A DNA stretch of 64,000 nt from Patiria miniata (GCF_015706575.1 NW_024037074.1:23859334-23923333), one strand, 5' to 3'; numbered from the stretch's first letter, positions 51,636 to 64,000 are shown. Program-made: numbers and translations. Notes: generated from the letters alone by a model not told the origin.

Positions 51636-51743
51636 ATTACCAACAAAAACAAAATGTACTTGTAATCACAAATCATACAAATTTCATCTTGAACACTTCA
51701 ACAATTCACTTGTCATAATAACAGTGCCACAAATGCATTTATC

Positions 51744-51890
51744 AGGCATGCAACTTGGAAACTTGTAACAAAAGAAGAGGAAACTCCAATCTTTACAAGA
51801 CTTTGTACAGTGTTTCTCAATTTTTAATGGCATCAGTGTGAAGTGAAAAACAAATAAAGATCAGCTGATCCAAGGAAAAGTTGCATGCCT
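51744..51890 (+). mobile_element. hAT-like MITE (AGGCATGCAAC family), copy 3
   Basis: Full-length, AGGCATGCAACTTGGA to AAGTTGCATGCCT, with internal AGACTTTGTACAGTGTTT shared with copies 2 and 4. Confidence 0.7.
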
Positions 51891-54157
51891 GATTTTAGAA
51901 TAGTTATAATACTTTTAGCAGTTTATTCAGGAACATCAAACGGAAAATAAATAGTTGTGGAGGACATTATGTCATTAGAGAATTATTTCAGTGCACTCAG
52001 TTGTCAGAAATATGGAATTCACCATTATTTTTGAAAGAAGCAAGGCCAACCCAAAGTGGAAGCAGGGACAGTGAGCTATTTGGGTATGTGACAGTGAGAG
52101 TAGTAGAGTTTCTTTGACATTTCAACGGAAGAAACTAAGTGAGGCACAGTATTCCAGTTGGGAGTTGTGCCCCACCCTTGTGATAGACTAAGCCACAGTG
52201 ACGTAGTGACGAGGGGGAGGGGGTTAAACATCCCCCCACACCCCTGACCACAAAAGGGGGAGGGAGGGGGAAGGACGAGAGGAGGAAGGGAGGAGGGGTA
52301 GCCACACATCTGATCAACACGCTGAACGCACTCTCTGCAGACGTGGCTTAAACCAGTCTCAGGTCATTTATCCAATCCTGGCTTCCTCTCCATTTCATGG
52401 CCATCCAGCAAATTGATTTTTTGGGGGAACACAAATAGGTAAACAACACCCCCCCCCCCCCCAAAAAGAAATTTCTTGCTACTACCCTGCTAAATCACGA
52501 GCAAGTTTAAGAGCAAGGATAATTACGGTAAACCATAGTTCGACTAACTTCACTCTAACCCAGGATAGTTGGACTACTCTAGTCGACTATTTGGAACCGG
52601 ACCACAGGGCACGGTTGCATCGCTGGTTACCAATAGCCGCATGCATCATAATGCACAGCAGGGAGCCAGTACTGGTACCCACAAATTTTGCGATGACATT
52701 TTGACCATCGTTTGACTAGAGACGTTCGCACGTTGCTATTAGTAAGCACGCGTAAGTTACATCACGCATGAACCCATAGTTGACTAACGGTCCTTGCCCG
52801 AACGTGCTCCAAGCTGCATGTCAATCAAACATGAAGATGGAAGATAGACAGATACACACAAAAACCCTTAAAAACCACTTATTTGGTGCACCACAAAACC
52901 AACACACCATTACAGTTGATGGACACTTGAAATTCATTGTCACTGCCTTCAATGTCTAAACCACACACTGTTCCATGACAAATATTGACAGAGTTTGCCT
53001 TTTTGAGTTTTCACTTTTATTTCCAAATTCTCTTCTCTGACTGTGTTGTGGTCAACAACAAAATAATAAGGGGGAAAAAAAACAGTCCTCCAAAATGCAC
53101 TTGAATGGTTTTGGAGTGCTGGCCACATTTCAGCCGATCCAACAACAGTACATGTGCTGCGAATGCATACTTCTTTTGTGCTATCAAGTCACGCACAGAA
53201 AGAAATCAGGAATTGTATTAAGTAGCAGAAAAAGACATAAAATAAATAAAAGAACCCAACACCGCAAGAGAATGACAATTTTTTTGCCACTTCCGCAATC
53301 TGCGTCCCCTCGGACTGCTCCAGCACAGCTGCTCCGAGACCAGGCCAATAAATGAACAACAGCTACCGATCCCGTCCTGACCAAACTGGGAAAGGCGGAC
53401 TCGGGTTACCCATAATCCTGAGTGGCACTGCACTATTTGAACACACCAGAGCCCAGCCCAAACACCCAACACTAGACACACCAGTGGGACTGCCTTTTCT
53501 GTTTTCACTATTTCTTGGGGGGGGGGGGGGGCTTTCCTTTATTTCCTGGCAGGGCAATTGTATAGCTCAGTAAATACTAAGATTGTGTTACCGGATTAAC
53601 AGCGCCCGGTGAAAAAACGGGGCTCGGAGAAGTGAAGCCCGAGTACCGCTGGTGTTAATACACTTTTGGCATGATTGACACCTACTTGGGCATTAAGTAT
53701 TCCGTGATCAAACACAGCAAGTACATGTACAACCTCGGGCGAGTGGGGCGCATGGCAGGATTACAGTATTTTCGACTAAGAAAAATCTGGATTTTCAGGT
53801 TTAGGGATGAAAAGCAGTGTAGAGTTTTATCTTCTGATTTTTGACTCGTTCGGTGAGAGACGGGGACAAAAAAGAAGAGAAACTAGACACGGATTCAAAT
53901 TTGATTTCTTTTAATTGCAGGTAGAGTTAATTACACATTTTTCTTTCTATTCATCTTTTACATCGTCAAAACTCTTACAAGGCCCCATAGGCTTTTGTGA
54001 TAGCCATTTTAATTTGTCAAAAAAAAAAAACCTCCACATTTTAATCGGCAAAAAAGGTTTCCATCGAGGTCCAGCCAGTGGCAGGAAAAGAGGTACATTT
54101 ATGCCGCTTAATACTACTCACATTTCATTACAGAAATTAATTCTACCAGGCTATTGG

Positions 54158-54926
54158 CAGTGTTGTAGTCGAGTCTATCACAAGTCCATCGTAAGTCCAG
54201 CCACAAGTAAATCACAAGTTCATGCACTAACTAGTCTGAAATGCCCTTGTCACAGTTCAATTGTGAACTTGGTGACTTGTGATTGACTTGTGAAGACTTG
54301 TAATTGACTTGTGAAGACTTGTGATTGACTTGTGAGGACTTGTGGGCACTTGTGAGGACTTGTGGGCACTTGTGAGGTCTTGTGAGGACTTGATTGACTT
54401 GTGAGGACTTGTAATTGAACTTAAAAGGACTTGTGAAGACTTGTGATGAACTTTTGATAGAACTTGTGAGGAATTTTTGAGGACTGGTGATGGAATTTGG
54501 GAGGACTTGTTATGACTTGTGATGGAACTTGTTAGTACTTGTGAGGACTTGTGAGGAATTTTTGAGGACTCGTGATTGAACTTGTGAGGACTTGTGAGGG
54601 AACTTGTGAGGACTCGTGATGGGACTCGTGATGGAACTTGTGAGGACTTATGACTTTGAACTTAAAATGACTTGTGAAGGCTTGTGATGGACTTTTGATA
54701 GAACTTGTGAGGACTTGTGAGGAATTTGTGAGGACTCGTGATGAAACTTGTGAGGACTTATGACTTTGTGAGGACTGGTGATGGAATTTGTGAGGACTTG
54801 TTATGACTTGTGATGGAACTTGTTAGTACTTGTGAGGGAACTTGTGGGGACACGCGATGACACATGATGACTTGTGGGATCTCAAGAGTCCTGATGGAAT
54901 TTGTGATGGACTCGGTAACAACACTG
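54158..54926. repeat. Foldback element with GACTTGTGA minisatellite, copy D, with terminal inverted repeats
   Basis: Starts CAGTGTTGTAGTCGAGTC and ends with the inverse of CAGTGTTGTTACCGAGTC; both continue inward as ATCACAA. The left arm is short, the centre holds AAATGCCCTTGTCACAG, and the right arm is about 650 bp of irregular GACTTGTGA/GGACTTGTGA repeats. It is the longest and most complete copy here. Confidence 0.8.
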
Positions 54927-55794
54927 ATGACTATAGGCTTGGGCAACCCTGCGCAGCATATTTTCAAACTGATAATCGAAATCATGCCTCTCATTGTTTT
55001 TAAAATCAAATCACCATGACAGCTGACTCTCGTTTGCTGAGAGTCGATTTCCAGGCAGTGCCCAACAATCCTGAAGGCACGCCAACTCCAAAAATTACGA
55101 GCTTAAGATTGGGCATTTCTAATGAAGAAACCAAACTTTTTTACATAGTAGCATGAGATGTATTACAGAGCAGACGAAAAACTTGTGATAAATACTTCAA
55201 AGGGGTAAGAATCATGTTTACAGAGAGCAATGATACCTTTCAATTACTTTTTTTTTGGCAAAGCATTATGCGGGGATTCAATTGAGTTTTTTCTGTGTTC
55301 TTTTTTTTATGAAAATTTGAAATCTGAACAGAATTGTGATTCATGGCTTGAATTGGAATTGTTTTTCTGCTCCCTGTTTTTCTGCCCCTCGGCTCAACCT
55401 CCGGAAATCCTTTCTTTTGTTAACACAGTTTTAAGCTTTTTACCCAACGCACCAGTTGTCATACGTCAATTTCACAAGAACATCAGTACACAAACTACAC
55501 GGTATAAATTGAACAGATAGAGACATACAATATTTTATACAATTGTCACCTTAACAATTATGTTTTGATAATAAATGTATTTACATCAAGGTGTGTCTAT
55601 TTACATATGCAGTACATTGAATGCAATTTACAAATTGGCCATTTTAACTAGAAAATCCAGTGAAGAAGCAGTATATTTACTTTGACAATTGTTTTGTAAC
55701 ATGTAGATGACGCTTGCATTGATTTCAAACAATTTCAAATACAAGTTTACTATACAGGAATTAGTAACAGTTTACAATCCAAAGTTGATAGCAA

Positions 55795-55948
55795 CGGAGT
55801 ACCGAAGTGTGACGTCATTTAGAACCAGAAAGTGTAGTGCAAACGAATGGAGTATGCGCGCGTGTTGGTTCTCGGGCTGAATCATGCGCTAATGTCTTTC
55901 ACACACATTTTGTATTCGTGACGTATTCACTTCGGTACTCCATTGATA
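55795..55948. repeat. Short palindromic element (GGAGTACCGAAGTG)
   Basis: AACGGAGTACCGAAGTGTGA and its inverse CACTTCGGTACTCCATTG enclose about 110 bp, with GACGTCA/GACGTATT near each arm. Likely a small MITE. Confidence 0.6.
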
Positions 55949-55976
55949 TGTCAATTTGACCAAATAGCATATGTCC

Positions 55977-56198
55977 ATTCAGATTGGTCATCTTATAAAT
56001 TTGGGGTCCACATTTTTCCTGTCCCTGTTACATCTGACATCTATGATTTTTATAATTCTGGTGCACTCGTTAGCAAACTGCCTTTTCAACACAATAAACA
56101 ATCGTTTGAAGTCATTCTTTATGATACTTGAATAGCAAAACTACAGAGTACCAAGGTAACAAGGACAGGAAAATGTCACATTTCGGAAAACTAAAGTT
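55977..56198. mobile_element. MITE (GGGTCATTC-ATAAATTTGGGG family), copy 3
   Basis: TATAAATTTGGGGTCCACAT and CTGTCCCTGTTACATCTGAC, ending in AACAAGGACAGGAAAATGTC, which is the inverse of its inner left arm; the outer right terminus is decayed. Confidence 0.55.
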
Positions 56199-56199
56199 A

Positions 56200-57639
56200 A
56201 AGAATGACTCATATTTTAAAAAAATAATAATTTGACAACATCAGTTGATTGAAATTAGATTGGTACGTACTATCATGCATTAATTAACAAGTGCAGCAGA
56301 ATGACATTTCATTCAAACACTAATGGCATACGGTACTTGACATTCAGCTTTTCTGTACGACAACGCTTCTCAGTAACATTAAAGAACATGATTCTTAGAA
56401 AAATATGGTTTGGAAAATATTCCTGCCTTTTTTCCTTTATCTTTTGGAGGCAGAAGACACAACTGATTTGTAATTTTGGATACTGTCGGAATAACCCATT
56501 ACAGAAGATTTGCTAAGACAAAGGATGGAGTACGGGAGAACAAAAGTTTTAAATGGTATACAACCCTTCCGGTCTCAGTACTGTATTGATTAGTCTCCGA
56601 GGGGAAGGAATTTGGGCAATTTTGAAAGACTGTAATAGTTCAAAAAATGTTGTACCTTCACATGGCAATTAATATCTGGCAATCTTACTGTTATTTTGTG
56701 TTTGGAGCAGGTCGCATACATTTAACAGAAGTTGCACTATTTTCGAGTTTCATCTCAAAAATAGATTTTGTTTTGAAATTGCTGTTTTTCTAGCAATACA
56801 AGAGTTATTCACTTTTGAAGGAGCCATTGAACAAAAACTCCGCCCATACTGGTATTTAGTTATGGAATAATTCTTTTACAAATTTGAATTATTTGCAGGC
56901 CATACAATAATTCATTCAGGCGTATCTATTTGTGTGTGCATTATTGGGGCAAAAGCAACCAAAAATAAAAGTGTATTTTTAAAATGTTGAAAAGGTCCAA
57001 AATATAAAAAAGTAGGATTATTATTATTTTTTTAAAATAATGTATACGTATGTACTAATTGAAAATTCATTAGGAGAGAAATTGAAAATGTTGAACATCA
57101 TGGGTAGAACAGCTTTAAATTAATGTTTTTTTCCCACAAAAATTGTTAAAACAAATCCAGCAAATCTTCAATTCTGGCCCAACAAATTATTTAACTCTCC
57201 AACCACTTTCAATGAAACTTTCATGAGTTTCACAGTACACGTTACAGAACTCAATACTGGGCATTCAGTATACAGTGTTTATAAAACACATCAGTGAAGG
57301 GCAATACTATTGATTTTACATGTACATCTCCCTGGCGCAAATTCCATCCTAATATTATTTTGAAGGAACACTCTAATAGTGTACAGTCAATACAGTACAA
57401 TGTACGTAAGTTCTGCGAACCTGTGTTCATGTGCAGTATCTCAATGCCCTCCGGCAGTTATAGGAGAGAAAAAAAATCCACCCGTGACTGGTAATTATGC
57501 GCAGTGGTCAACTGGTCTATGACAAGTGCCGGCATACTAATAGGCAAAATGCACACAACCATTAGAGTTCGCGTCAGGGTTCTTTGCCCTTGCCGACCGG
57601 TGATTGGAATCTTTTTTTTGTTGAGGCTCAGTGAAAAGG
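56200..57639. other. AT-rich intergenic stretch
   Basis: AT-rich DNA with short poly-A/T runs and no exon-like segment with splice signals. Nothing else recognised. Confidence 0.45.
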
Positions 57640-58003
57640 GAAGAGGAAAAAGATGTTATTTGGGTGGTTTACAAATTCAGAACCCAAGTAAGATTTGAGG
57701 CTTTGCAGGGTGGAGATACTCATGAATGAAAGGTTTGCGGAAACACCAAGTGGACACACCAAGCTTGCTCTAGGCTCCCAGCTACTTGGCATCCACACAG
57801 GATGCAACTTCCACATTTCATCGATGTCGCTTTTGGTACTCTAGTCTTTACTTTCTTAGAGTTTCGGCACTCTCCTGAAGACGGTCAGAGCATACTGACC
57901 GGAACGTTGAGTTTATACCTCTGGTTCTTTTCAGAACCATTCTTTCAGTTTGAGAAATTATTCCCACATGGTGTTTCCGCAAACCTTTCATTCATTAAAT
58001 TCA
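57640..58003. mobile_element. Penelope-like retroelement remnant with hammerhead-like core
   Basis: CTGAAGA (57875-57881) is followed by a perfect 7-bp stem CGGTCAG...CTGACCG and then GAACGTTGAG. The CTGANGA-stem-GAA-CGTTG arrangement is that of hammerhead-like motifs carried by Penelope-like elements. The segment is bounded by an inverted repeat (GAAAGGTTTGCGGAAACACC at 57728 and its inverse near 57970). Non-coding remnant only. Confidence 0.4.
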
Positions 58004-58217
58004 GAACCTCCTGCTTTTTTTTTAAACGTAGGATAGATGTCAAGCAAAATCCACACATGTGGTTCGGTATCCTAGCCTATTCCATTGATGAGATATTTAT
58101 CTAGACTAGCAAGAAGGTGGTACGGGGTTCGAGTCCGCATCCTTCGTGTGATTTGTGGGATTCTTTTAACTTAACATTGATGAAAACAAACAGATGTACA
58201 GTTAATCCTTACCCCTA

Positions 58218-58622
58218 GGCCATCTGGCTAGGATGCAACCTCAATCCTGTAAAATCCTCCGATTGCCACCAAGAAAAAAATGGATTCAGCCTCAATCCTC
58301 CAAAATCATCCGTTATTTCTTGAATTTAGGCTGTGGAGGGTAATCACTGCTTTAATTCTCCAAAATCCTCTGCTAATTACCGGTACTGCTATGGTTTGAG
58401 GCAGTGCAAATGGCATTTAGAAGCAGTGTGGATGAAATACGAGAAAAACACAGGGCTGATTTATGCATGGCTGAACATAACCAATGCAGGATATGGCCTA
58501 CTGGCTCGACTTAAAGCATCCTCCACAAAAAAGCGATACATCTTTGACATTTATCCTCAATCCTCTAAAATCATCCAAATCCGACAGGAGGATTTTGGAG
58601 CTTTGAGGAGGGTTAGGGTTAA
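58218..58622. repeat. Dispersed repeat with CAATCCTGCAAAATCCTCC ends, copy 2
   Basis: Starts CTAGGATGCAACCTCAATCC and ends GAGGATTTTGGAGC, GAGGAGGGTTAGGGTTA. Several CCTCCAAAATC words inside. Confidence 0.6.
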
Positions 58623-58624
58623 TA

Positions 58625-59877
58625 TCCAGAAACTACAACTGAGTAGTTAGACTTGGATTCATTTTTTTTTCATAAGGAGCAGTCTGAAAACTAGTGCCTT
58701 GACAAAAGTGATTGAACAGAAAATGAAAAAAAAAACCACTGGCAAGAATCTCTGGATTGCCAACTATAGGGGGGCAACGGCACAATAATACCCAAATATC
58801 CATGTGTAGGGCTTTTGTGTCTAGATACAGAAATATGAGATATTCATCTTGAAGTCAAGCAGTGAGATCAGAATAAAAATTAACAATAATTAATAATTTT
58901 AACTTTTCACACAGGATACTTGAAAACGTCAACCACAAAAATCATTACTGCATACACTGAAAAATTCAATATACACTGTACATGTAGCTCCACTTTACCC
59001 AAGTAGCTTGTACTGTCTAAATATGTCTAAAGAGTACAACGAGTTTTTGATTGATGAATGTGAATATAATGAATACCTAAGTAACTTTTTTTTAAAAAAA
59101 CAGATGAGTCATGACGAGTCTTTTTTTAAATCAGTGGTCTGCATCTTTTTTCCGTCAGAGTTGTCGGCGAGCTGGGATTGAACGAAGCTCAATTTGAAAT
59201 CCCAACAAAATCCCAACAACAAAAAAAGGGAGAAAAAAAAATATGCATCAATCCCGATGGCCAAGTGCATGTAACCTTACATCAATTTGGACAGGACGCA
59301 GATCAATTGAATTCTATCTATATGGAAAAAAAAAGTGGTGGTTGAGGGGGATTGTGGGCTTCTAGTTAATTGGCCGTACCGTACACTTCGCGGTAAGTAA
59401 CAAGGATCTCCACCGCATCACCGCACCCAGGCAATGCTGCATCGTGCCCGGCGGATTGTCTATTTATATGCGGAGCGTCCCGGGCAGAGAGGCAACGGCT
59501 TAATATGCAAATCTGAGATTGACTCGCAGCAAATCACGGTCCAACCGTTCTCTCGTGTGCGGTGAGGATGAAGGTGGAGAAGGGGGGGGGGGGTGCGCTC
59601 AGGAGCAAGCCCAGTATACCTCACGTGTCGTATTGATCGTGGATTTGTAATTGCATGCAGCCTGGAGCTCTGCCAAGGGGGCTTTTTTCTTCTTCCCTGT
59701 GATCGTCGTGGCAAGAGCGACCCCGGACCGTGGGGAATCTGCTGTCTCCAGCTTGTCTACAAAGCTCATTCCCCCAGGGGGAGGGGGTAGGTTGGGAGTA
59801 AGGGTATCCCGCTGGGGGGGGGGGGTGCATTTATGTACAAGGGGGTGGGACGGGGTCGGTAGTTTTCCGGCCGCGGA
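58625..59877 (-). other. Probable 3' UTR and downstream flank of the unidentified gene
   Basis: No coding exon seen. The part from about 59340 to 59877 is richer in GC than its surroundings and has several G runs of 8-10; it follows the stop at 59878 and may be 3' UTR. I could not place a polyadenylation site. An ATGCAAAT octamer near 59501 is probably incidental. Confidence 0.3.
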
Positions 59878-62800
59878 TCATAACGACTCCAGGCGGTCCT
59901 TGCAAGCGTTGGCTACCACTTCCAGCGTGTCCTGATCCAGCTCCTTGATCAGGGTTAGTACCGCTGTCAGGATGTTGGCATTCTGTCGAGGATAAAAGTG
60001 ATGGGGGAAGGTGGGGGAGAAGGTTGAGAAGATGACAGGGAAAAGTTGAACTGATTAGTATAAATCTGGAAAATCATGCAGTGGAGTTTGAAATCATCAA
60101 CATGAACAATTTAACAATTGTGATGCGGTCAAGCAAAATGAGTCGTTTGTCGACCATGGTAATTTTTTTTTTTACAGATTTGAAAAGAGCACAATCTCAG
60201 CATTACTGCTGTGAAAACTGCATGCTGATACCATCTTTAGTTAAAAAATTATCAAAGTCGGAACACCAAGAGATGTGATGAAGTGGCCCTATTTTGGCCT
60301 GTATCTCCGAATGAAGGTTCCCGACAAACGACTCATTGAGCTTGATCGCATCACATATGTTGAATCCTTTAGTGACCACACTTTTATTGGTGTACAATGC
60401 TGTATGGCCAGGGTGGTAGTACTTTTTGTGCGTGTGAAGGGTAAACATGTACGGTACATGGGTCATTCAATAAATTTGGGGTACAAAAGCGCGACATTTT
60501 TGAGTCCCTGTTACACCTGACCTGTGTAATTTGGCACCCAAATATCATTCAAAGTGACTTCAAACTACGTTTTAATTGTTTGGCAGGTACTTTGCTTTAC
60601 ATACCCTTGGAGATAGAAGGCATTAAAGAATGTGTCCTGAATTAAACAAAAATGGACCCCAAATTTATGGACTGACCCACATGTAATTAAATCTATTTCA
60701 TCAGATTTAAGATTCTTTTACTTTTCAATGATTTTTTTTTTAGAAAACTGAGTGTTGAAAATGTTAAGAATGCATGTCACCACTACGAACATTTTTTGTG
60801 TGATTTTGGTTACGGCACATTGGTCACTAAAGGGTTACAAAGAATGTAAATGTTTTAAACTGACGGTTCAACAAATTCTTGTAAAATGGGTTAAAGAACA
60901 ACAAAATGTGACAGTACAATTTAACTTGAAATCCAAATTAATTTTTTAATTTTTACGATCTGTCACTGCATCCGAAATGGTCAAAACTAATAACATGTAC
61001 AACACAGCATAGTCAACCACTGTTAAGATGAATAAATTTGCAAGCATTGTGTTAACCAAAAGCCAACAGGAAAGAGTGCATTGGAATAAATGTGTACATG
61101 TGCAGAAATAAAATTTGTGAAAACGTGTCAACACTGAATAATCTTGAAATCCAAATAGTCAAACAGAACACTGTAAACAAGGAACAAACATCAACACACA
61201 CACAAATGACAAAAACTGCCAACATATTTGAAGGGCATATGAAAAGCAAACATCTCTACATGTACCGACTGATGTATGATTAAACTACCAACAACATGCG
61301 AAAGTCAAACAACAAATGAAAAAAACATCAAATTTAGAACATGATTCAATGTTTGGTTTTCAAACCCAAAGGACACACACACAAACAGTTCAGCGGCCGC
61401 AAGGACGCCAAAATGTTGTTTGAATGTCTTCTTCCTGCTATTTCTAGCCCCCACGAGAAGCCGACTTGGTGTTTTGACAGGATGCTCTGGCCAAACAAGA
61501 AGCACAAAGGTGGAAATGGAAATGGTGTCTGGAGCACCTGTTGCCGCAGAGAGGAATGCACGCTTGACATATTGGCTTGGCGACATTGCGGCACCGAAAG
61601 TAAAAAAATGTGGGGGGGGGGGGGGGGGAATGCACGAGTCCACGGCAAGGGTTTGATCTATTGCTGCCGTGGCGTTACCGTCGCATAAAAAATTCATGAC
61701 ATGGGCAAACACTCCACACCGGACTCTGTGTAATGTGTCATTTTCTATCTGATGGGACCGGACGCGTTTGCAAATTGGTGTTATACATGTACTTTAAATT
61801 CAATAACATTTGGAAGAAGAAAAAACTTGATGATTAAAAAAAAAAAAATTGTCATTTAATTTTTCTGAAGTCAGGGATGTGCATGTGTATGTACACACAG
61901 TCTTGTTCTGTTGTTGTGTGGACATACACTTGTCTGTGCGAGGTACGGTATTTATGGGGACTGAAAATGCTGTGGGGACAGCAGAAAGTCCTTATAACTC
62001 GACCCTAATTTGCCTAACAATAAAAAACTTCCTCATAACGCGGTGTAGGCCTACCCTTATAAGCTATAGTATTGTTTTGCAGGATTTTGAAGAAAACAAG
62101 TAAATACACCGTACGTTATTTGCAAACTGGCAGTCACAAATTTCACATGAACATGTATTAAATGAAAGTGATTTTTAGTGAACAGGGCACGTGAACCAGC
62201 TAAGTGTCCTTCAAACACTATCACAATTAGGTAATAACAGCCCCCTCTTTTGGTCAAATATGGAGTCCATACTGATAAGTTTAATTCTAATCTAGAACCC
62301 CCCCCCAAAAAAAAAAAATTCTCACGAATTACCAAGTGTGAAAAATCTTTTTACAGGCTCAATGACTTTTCATACTTTCGCACGATCCTCTACCAGCTCT
62401 GCATGTTTAAAAGACATTCCCAGTTTTCCACACTCCCAGCCTCAAAAACACTCCAAAATGTACAATCTAAGTTCTGGAAACCACATGACAATAAATAAAA
62501 AGGCCTGCCAGCGGTGATTGCAATGTGTGAAAACAATTCACTCAAGGAAATGTCATTCCCGGCAGACTCCAAATCCCCAATGTAAGCAAACATTGGATGT
62601 TACATCTAGTCAAACACCAATTCATCTTTTTTTCACACAAAAAAAAATTACAGATGTCGAAATGGGCCAGTTTAGGTTAGTGACTCAGAAGTGGGTATAG
62701 GTTCTGGGAAACAATTTTTTTATAGATCAACGCTCTGTTTGGAAATGTTCAATTGCCTCCTAAATCTTTTGCTAAACTGTTACAGTATTACAAGTACCTC

Positions 62801-64000
62801 TTCACCCAAACAAGCCCAAAACAATTGGACTATTTATATGAGCCGCCGACAGGGTATAAAGAGATTTATGCATTACGTCCTACAAATGGGGCACAACCAT
62901 GCAGGCATGCAACGACAGGAGGTTATTTTTGCCAGTGTCAAACGTTACATGTAATTAGCAAGGAGAGGCTGTGCATACATGTACATTACTTCACACATTT
63001 TAAAAAAAAAACCGGGCAACACATGTTATAGTTATTTCCTTAAAATTCTCAGGAAATGCAGGGTTTGACAGCAGCCACTTTTCTTTGATCAACACAAGTT
63101 CCTTTTCACGAATACAAACTGAAATCGTTAACTATGCATCGAGTTAAGCAAATTGCGTCATCAATCTGCCCGGTAATGTGTTTGTTGTTGGTTTTTGCTT
63201 TTTTGTTATTGTTTGTTTGTTTTTTCTTTGTTTTGAGAGCTTTTGATTTTCTGACTTACCCTTCCTTTACTTGATCCTGTTCTGTGTTTGGCCGGCGAGA
63301 GTTTGTCCACCGGCAGGGGCTTTAGTCCCAACTCCTCCCGGATTTTACTGCAGAGAGGAACATAAAGACTACTTTTTGTTAACATCCCTCCTTAAATTTT
63401 CAACCAACTTTACAAGAAAACAATTTCTTGGCACTGTAAATGTGCTACGAAAGATTTAGGAAAGGCAAAACTTTAAAACATCAAGCCCCTTAAATTTTAG
63501 GCAGCTTACCTGACTTTTATTTGACCTGACAAATATTTTGAACAGCTATTTTCCTAGCAGTATAAAAGTTATACACTTTTGAATGAGACATTAAAAAACA
63601 ACAATGCACTGACTCAAGTATTTTTGATTATTTTTTTTTAAACTCAAACTATTTGGGCCCAACAATAATTCGGCTCTCGCAGGACGGTTTCATTCATGCG
63701 CAAAATGAAAGCCGTTTTTTAAGAGGGTTGCAGATGCCAAGTTCGAGGGGAAAAGTATCGTAAAATGAAGGGACTGCAGAAATCTTCATTGCAAAAATGC
63801 GAAAACAGGTTATTTTTGTTTAATTCAAAAGAGACATCTGGACAATCATTCAAAAATGATGAAATGCAACGATGTGCCGAGCCGCTTCTTTAAAATCCTA
63901 AAGGAAAATATATGAGGCTTTAATACGTCCGTCCGTAATTAGGCAGACTGAATGACAGTAATTGGGCACTTACAAGGCTAAGGAGATAATGTTGGGGATC
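59878..64000 (-). CDS. C-terminal three exons of an unidentified gene, 5' part beyond right edge
   Basis: Exons: 63974-64000 (partial, donor GTAAGT), 63260-63347 (acceptor CTCTCTGCAG, donor GTAAGT) and 59878-59982 (acceptor CTCGACAG, stop TGA at 59878-59880). Phases agree (2, then 0). The readable tail is IPNIISLAF, KIREELGLKPLPVDKLS, a basic Ser/Lys stretch (AKHRTGSSKGR), then NANILTAVLTLIKELDQ and LEVVANACKDRLESL. The last part looks like an amphipathic alpha-helical tail; there is no membrane segment. I do not recognise the family. The gene is on the same strand as the lectin and upstream of it, separated by about 11 kb, with no sign of functional linkage. Confidence 0.7.
60460..60678. mobile_element. 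MITE (GGGTCATTC-ATAAATTTGGGG family), copy 1
   Basis: Starts GGGTCATTCAATAAATTTGG and ends with the inverse, CCAAATTTATGGACTGACCC. Internal TGAGTCCCTGTTACACCTGA matches the copies at 50322-50573 and about 55977-56198. In the intron between the last two exons of the right-hand gene. Confidence 0.7.
61880..62065 (+). repeat. Dispersed repeat, unnamed family R4, copy 2
   Basis: AATGCTGTGGGGACAGCAGA, TATAACTCGACCCTAATT and CATAACGCGGTGTAGGCC, same orientation as copy 1. Lies in the intron of the right-hand gene. Confidence 0.62.
62070..63259. other. Intron of the right-hand gene, no further features recognised
   Basis: AT-rich sequence between exons 63260-63347 and 59878-59982 of the unidentified gene; no extra exon with fitting phase was seen, and none is needed because the two exons join in phase 0. 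Confidence 0.4.

Larger units (their letters stand above)
48600..54157. other. Intergenic stretch upstream of lectin gene
   Basis: No coding exon seen on either strand. It holds the listed repeats R3, SINE E, MITE copies and SINE D, plus G/C homopolymer runs near 48850, 49560, 49710, 50987, 52450 and 53518. The parts 48610-49224 and 51891-54157 show nothing I recognise. Confidence 0.5.

Noticed and set aside
53218-53508. 96-codon minus-strand frame starting with a hydrophobic segment
   Set aside because: No cysteine pattern or family resemblance and no acceptor or donor giving a sensible gene model.

Overview
This is eukaryotic nuclear DNA: split coding exons with GT..AG introns, AT-rich introns packed with short interspersed and inverted-repeat elements, and no bacterial-style gene packing. 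The protein families (many C-type lectin domains, a FAMeT domain, a PAN/apple domain) and the tRNA-derived SINEs suggest a marine invertebrate deuterostome. An echinoderm is my best guess and amphioxus is possible; this is inferred from domain content, not from any database match.

From base 1 to about 48.4 kb, on the minus strand, lies one very large gene that runs off the left edge. I traced 43 consecutive coding exons by splice sites and reading phase (5,876 nt, about 1,958 codons so far). Every junction keeps the frame. The order is: signal peptide, CTLD1-4, FAMeT domain, CTLD5, PAN/apple domain, CTLD6-11, Thr/Ser-rich stalk, CTLD12 (its last exon is outside the window). It looks like a secreted or type I membrane multi-lectin, similar in layout to mannose-receptor proteins but with domains those lack. 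Four or five lectin domains keep full EPN or QPD plus WND calcium/sugar motifs; others have altered sites, so the protein may bind several ligands. The start codon, signal peptide and a candidate CArG/GC-box promoter lie at 48.36-48.60 kb.

From 48.6 to 59.9 kb is intergenic sequence rich in repeats: inverted-repeat MITEs, SINEs, a Penelope-like remnant and a large GACTTGTGA foldback array. From 59.88 kb to the right edge are the last three exons (minus strand) of a second gene that I cannot name.

The introns and intergenic DNA hold at least a dozen repeat families, several present as two to five copies inside this window. They include hAT-like, Tc1/mariner-like and piggyBac-like MITEs with visible target-site duplications, tRNA-derived SINEs, a LINE 3' end, and a foldback family built of GACTTGTGA minisatellite. 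Two SINEs of one family sit in gene orientation directly upstream of 3' splice sites of the lectin gene.
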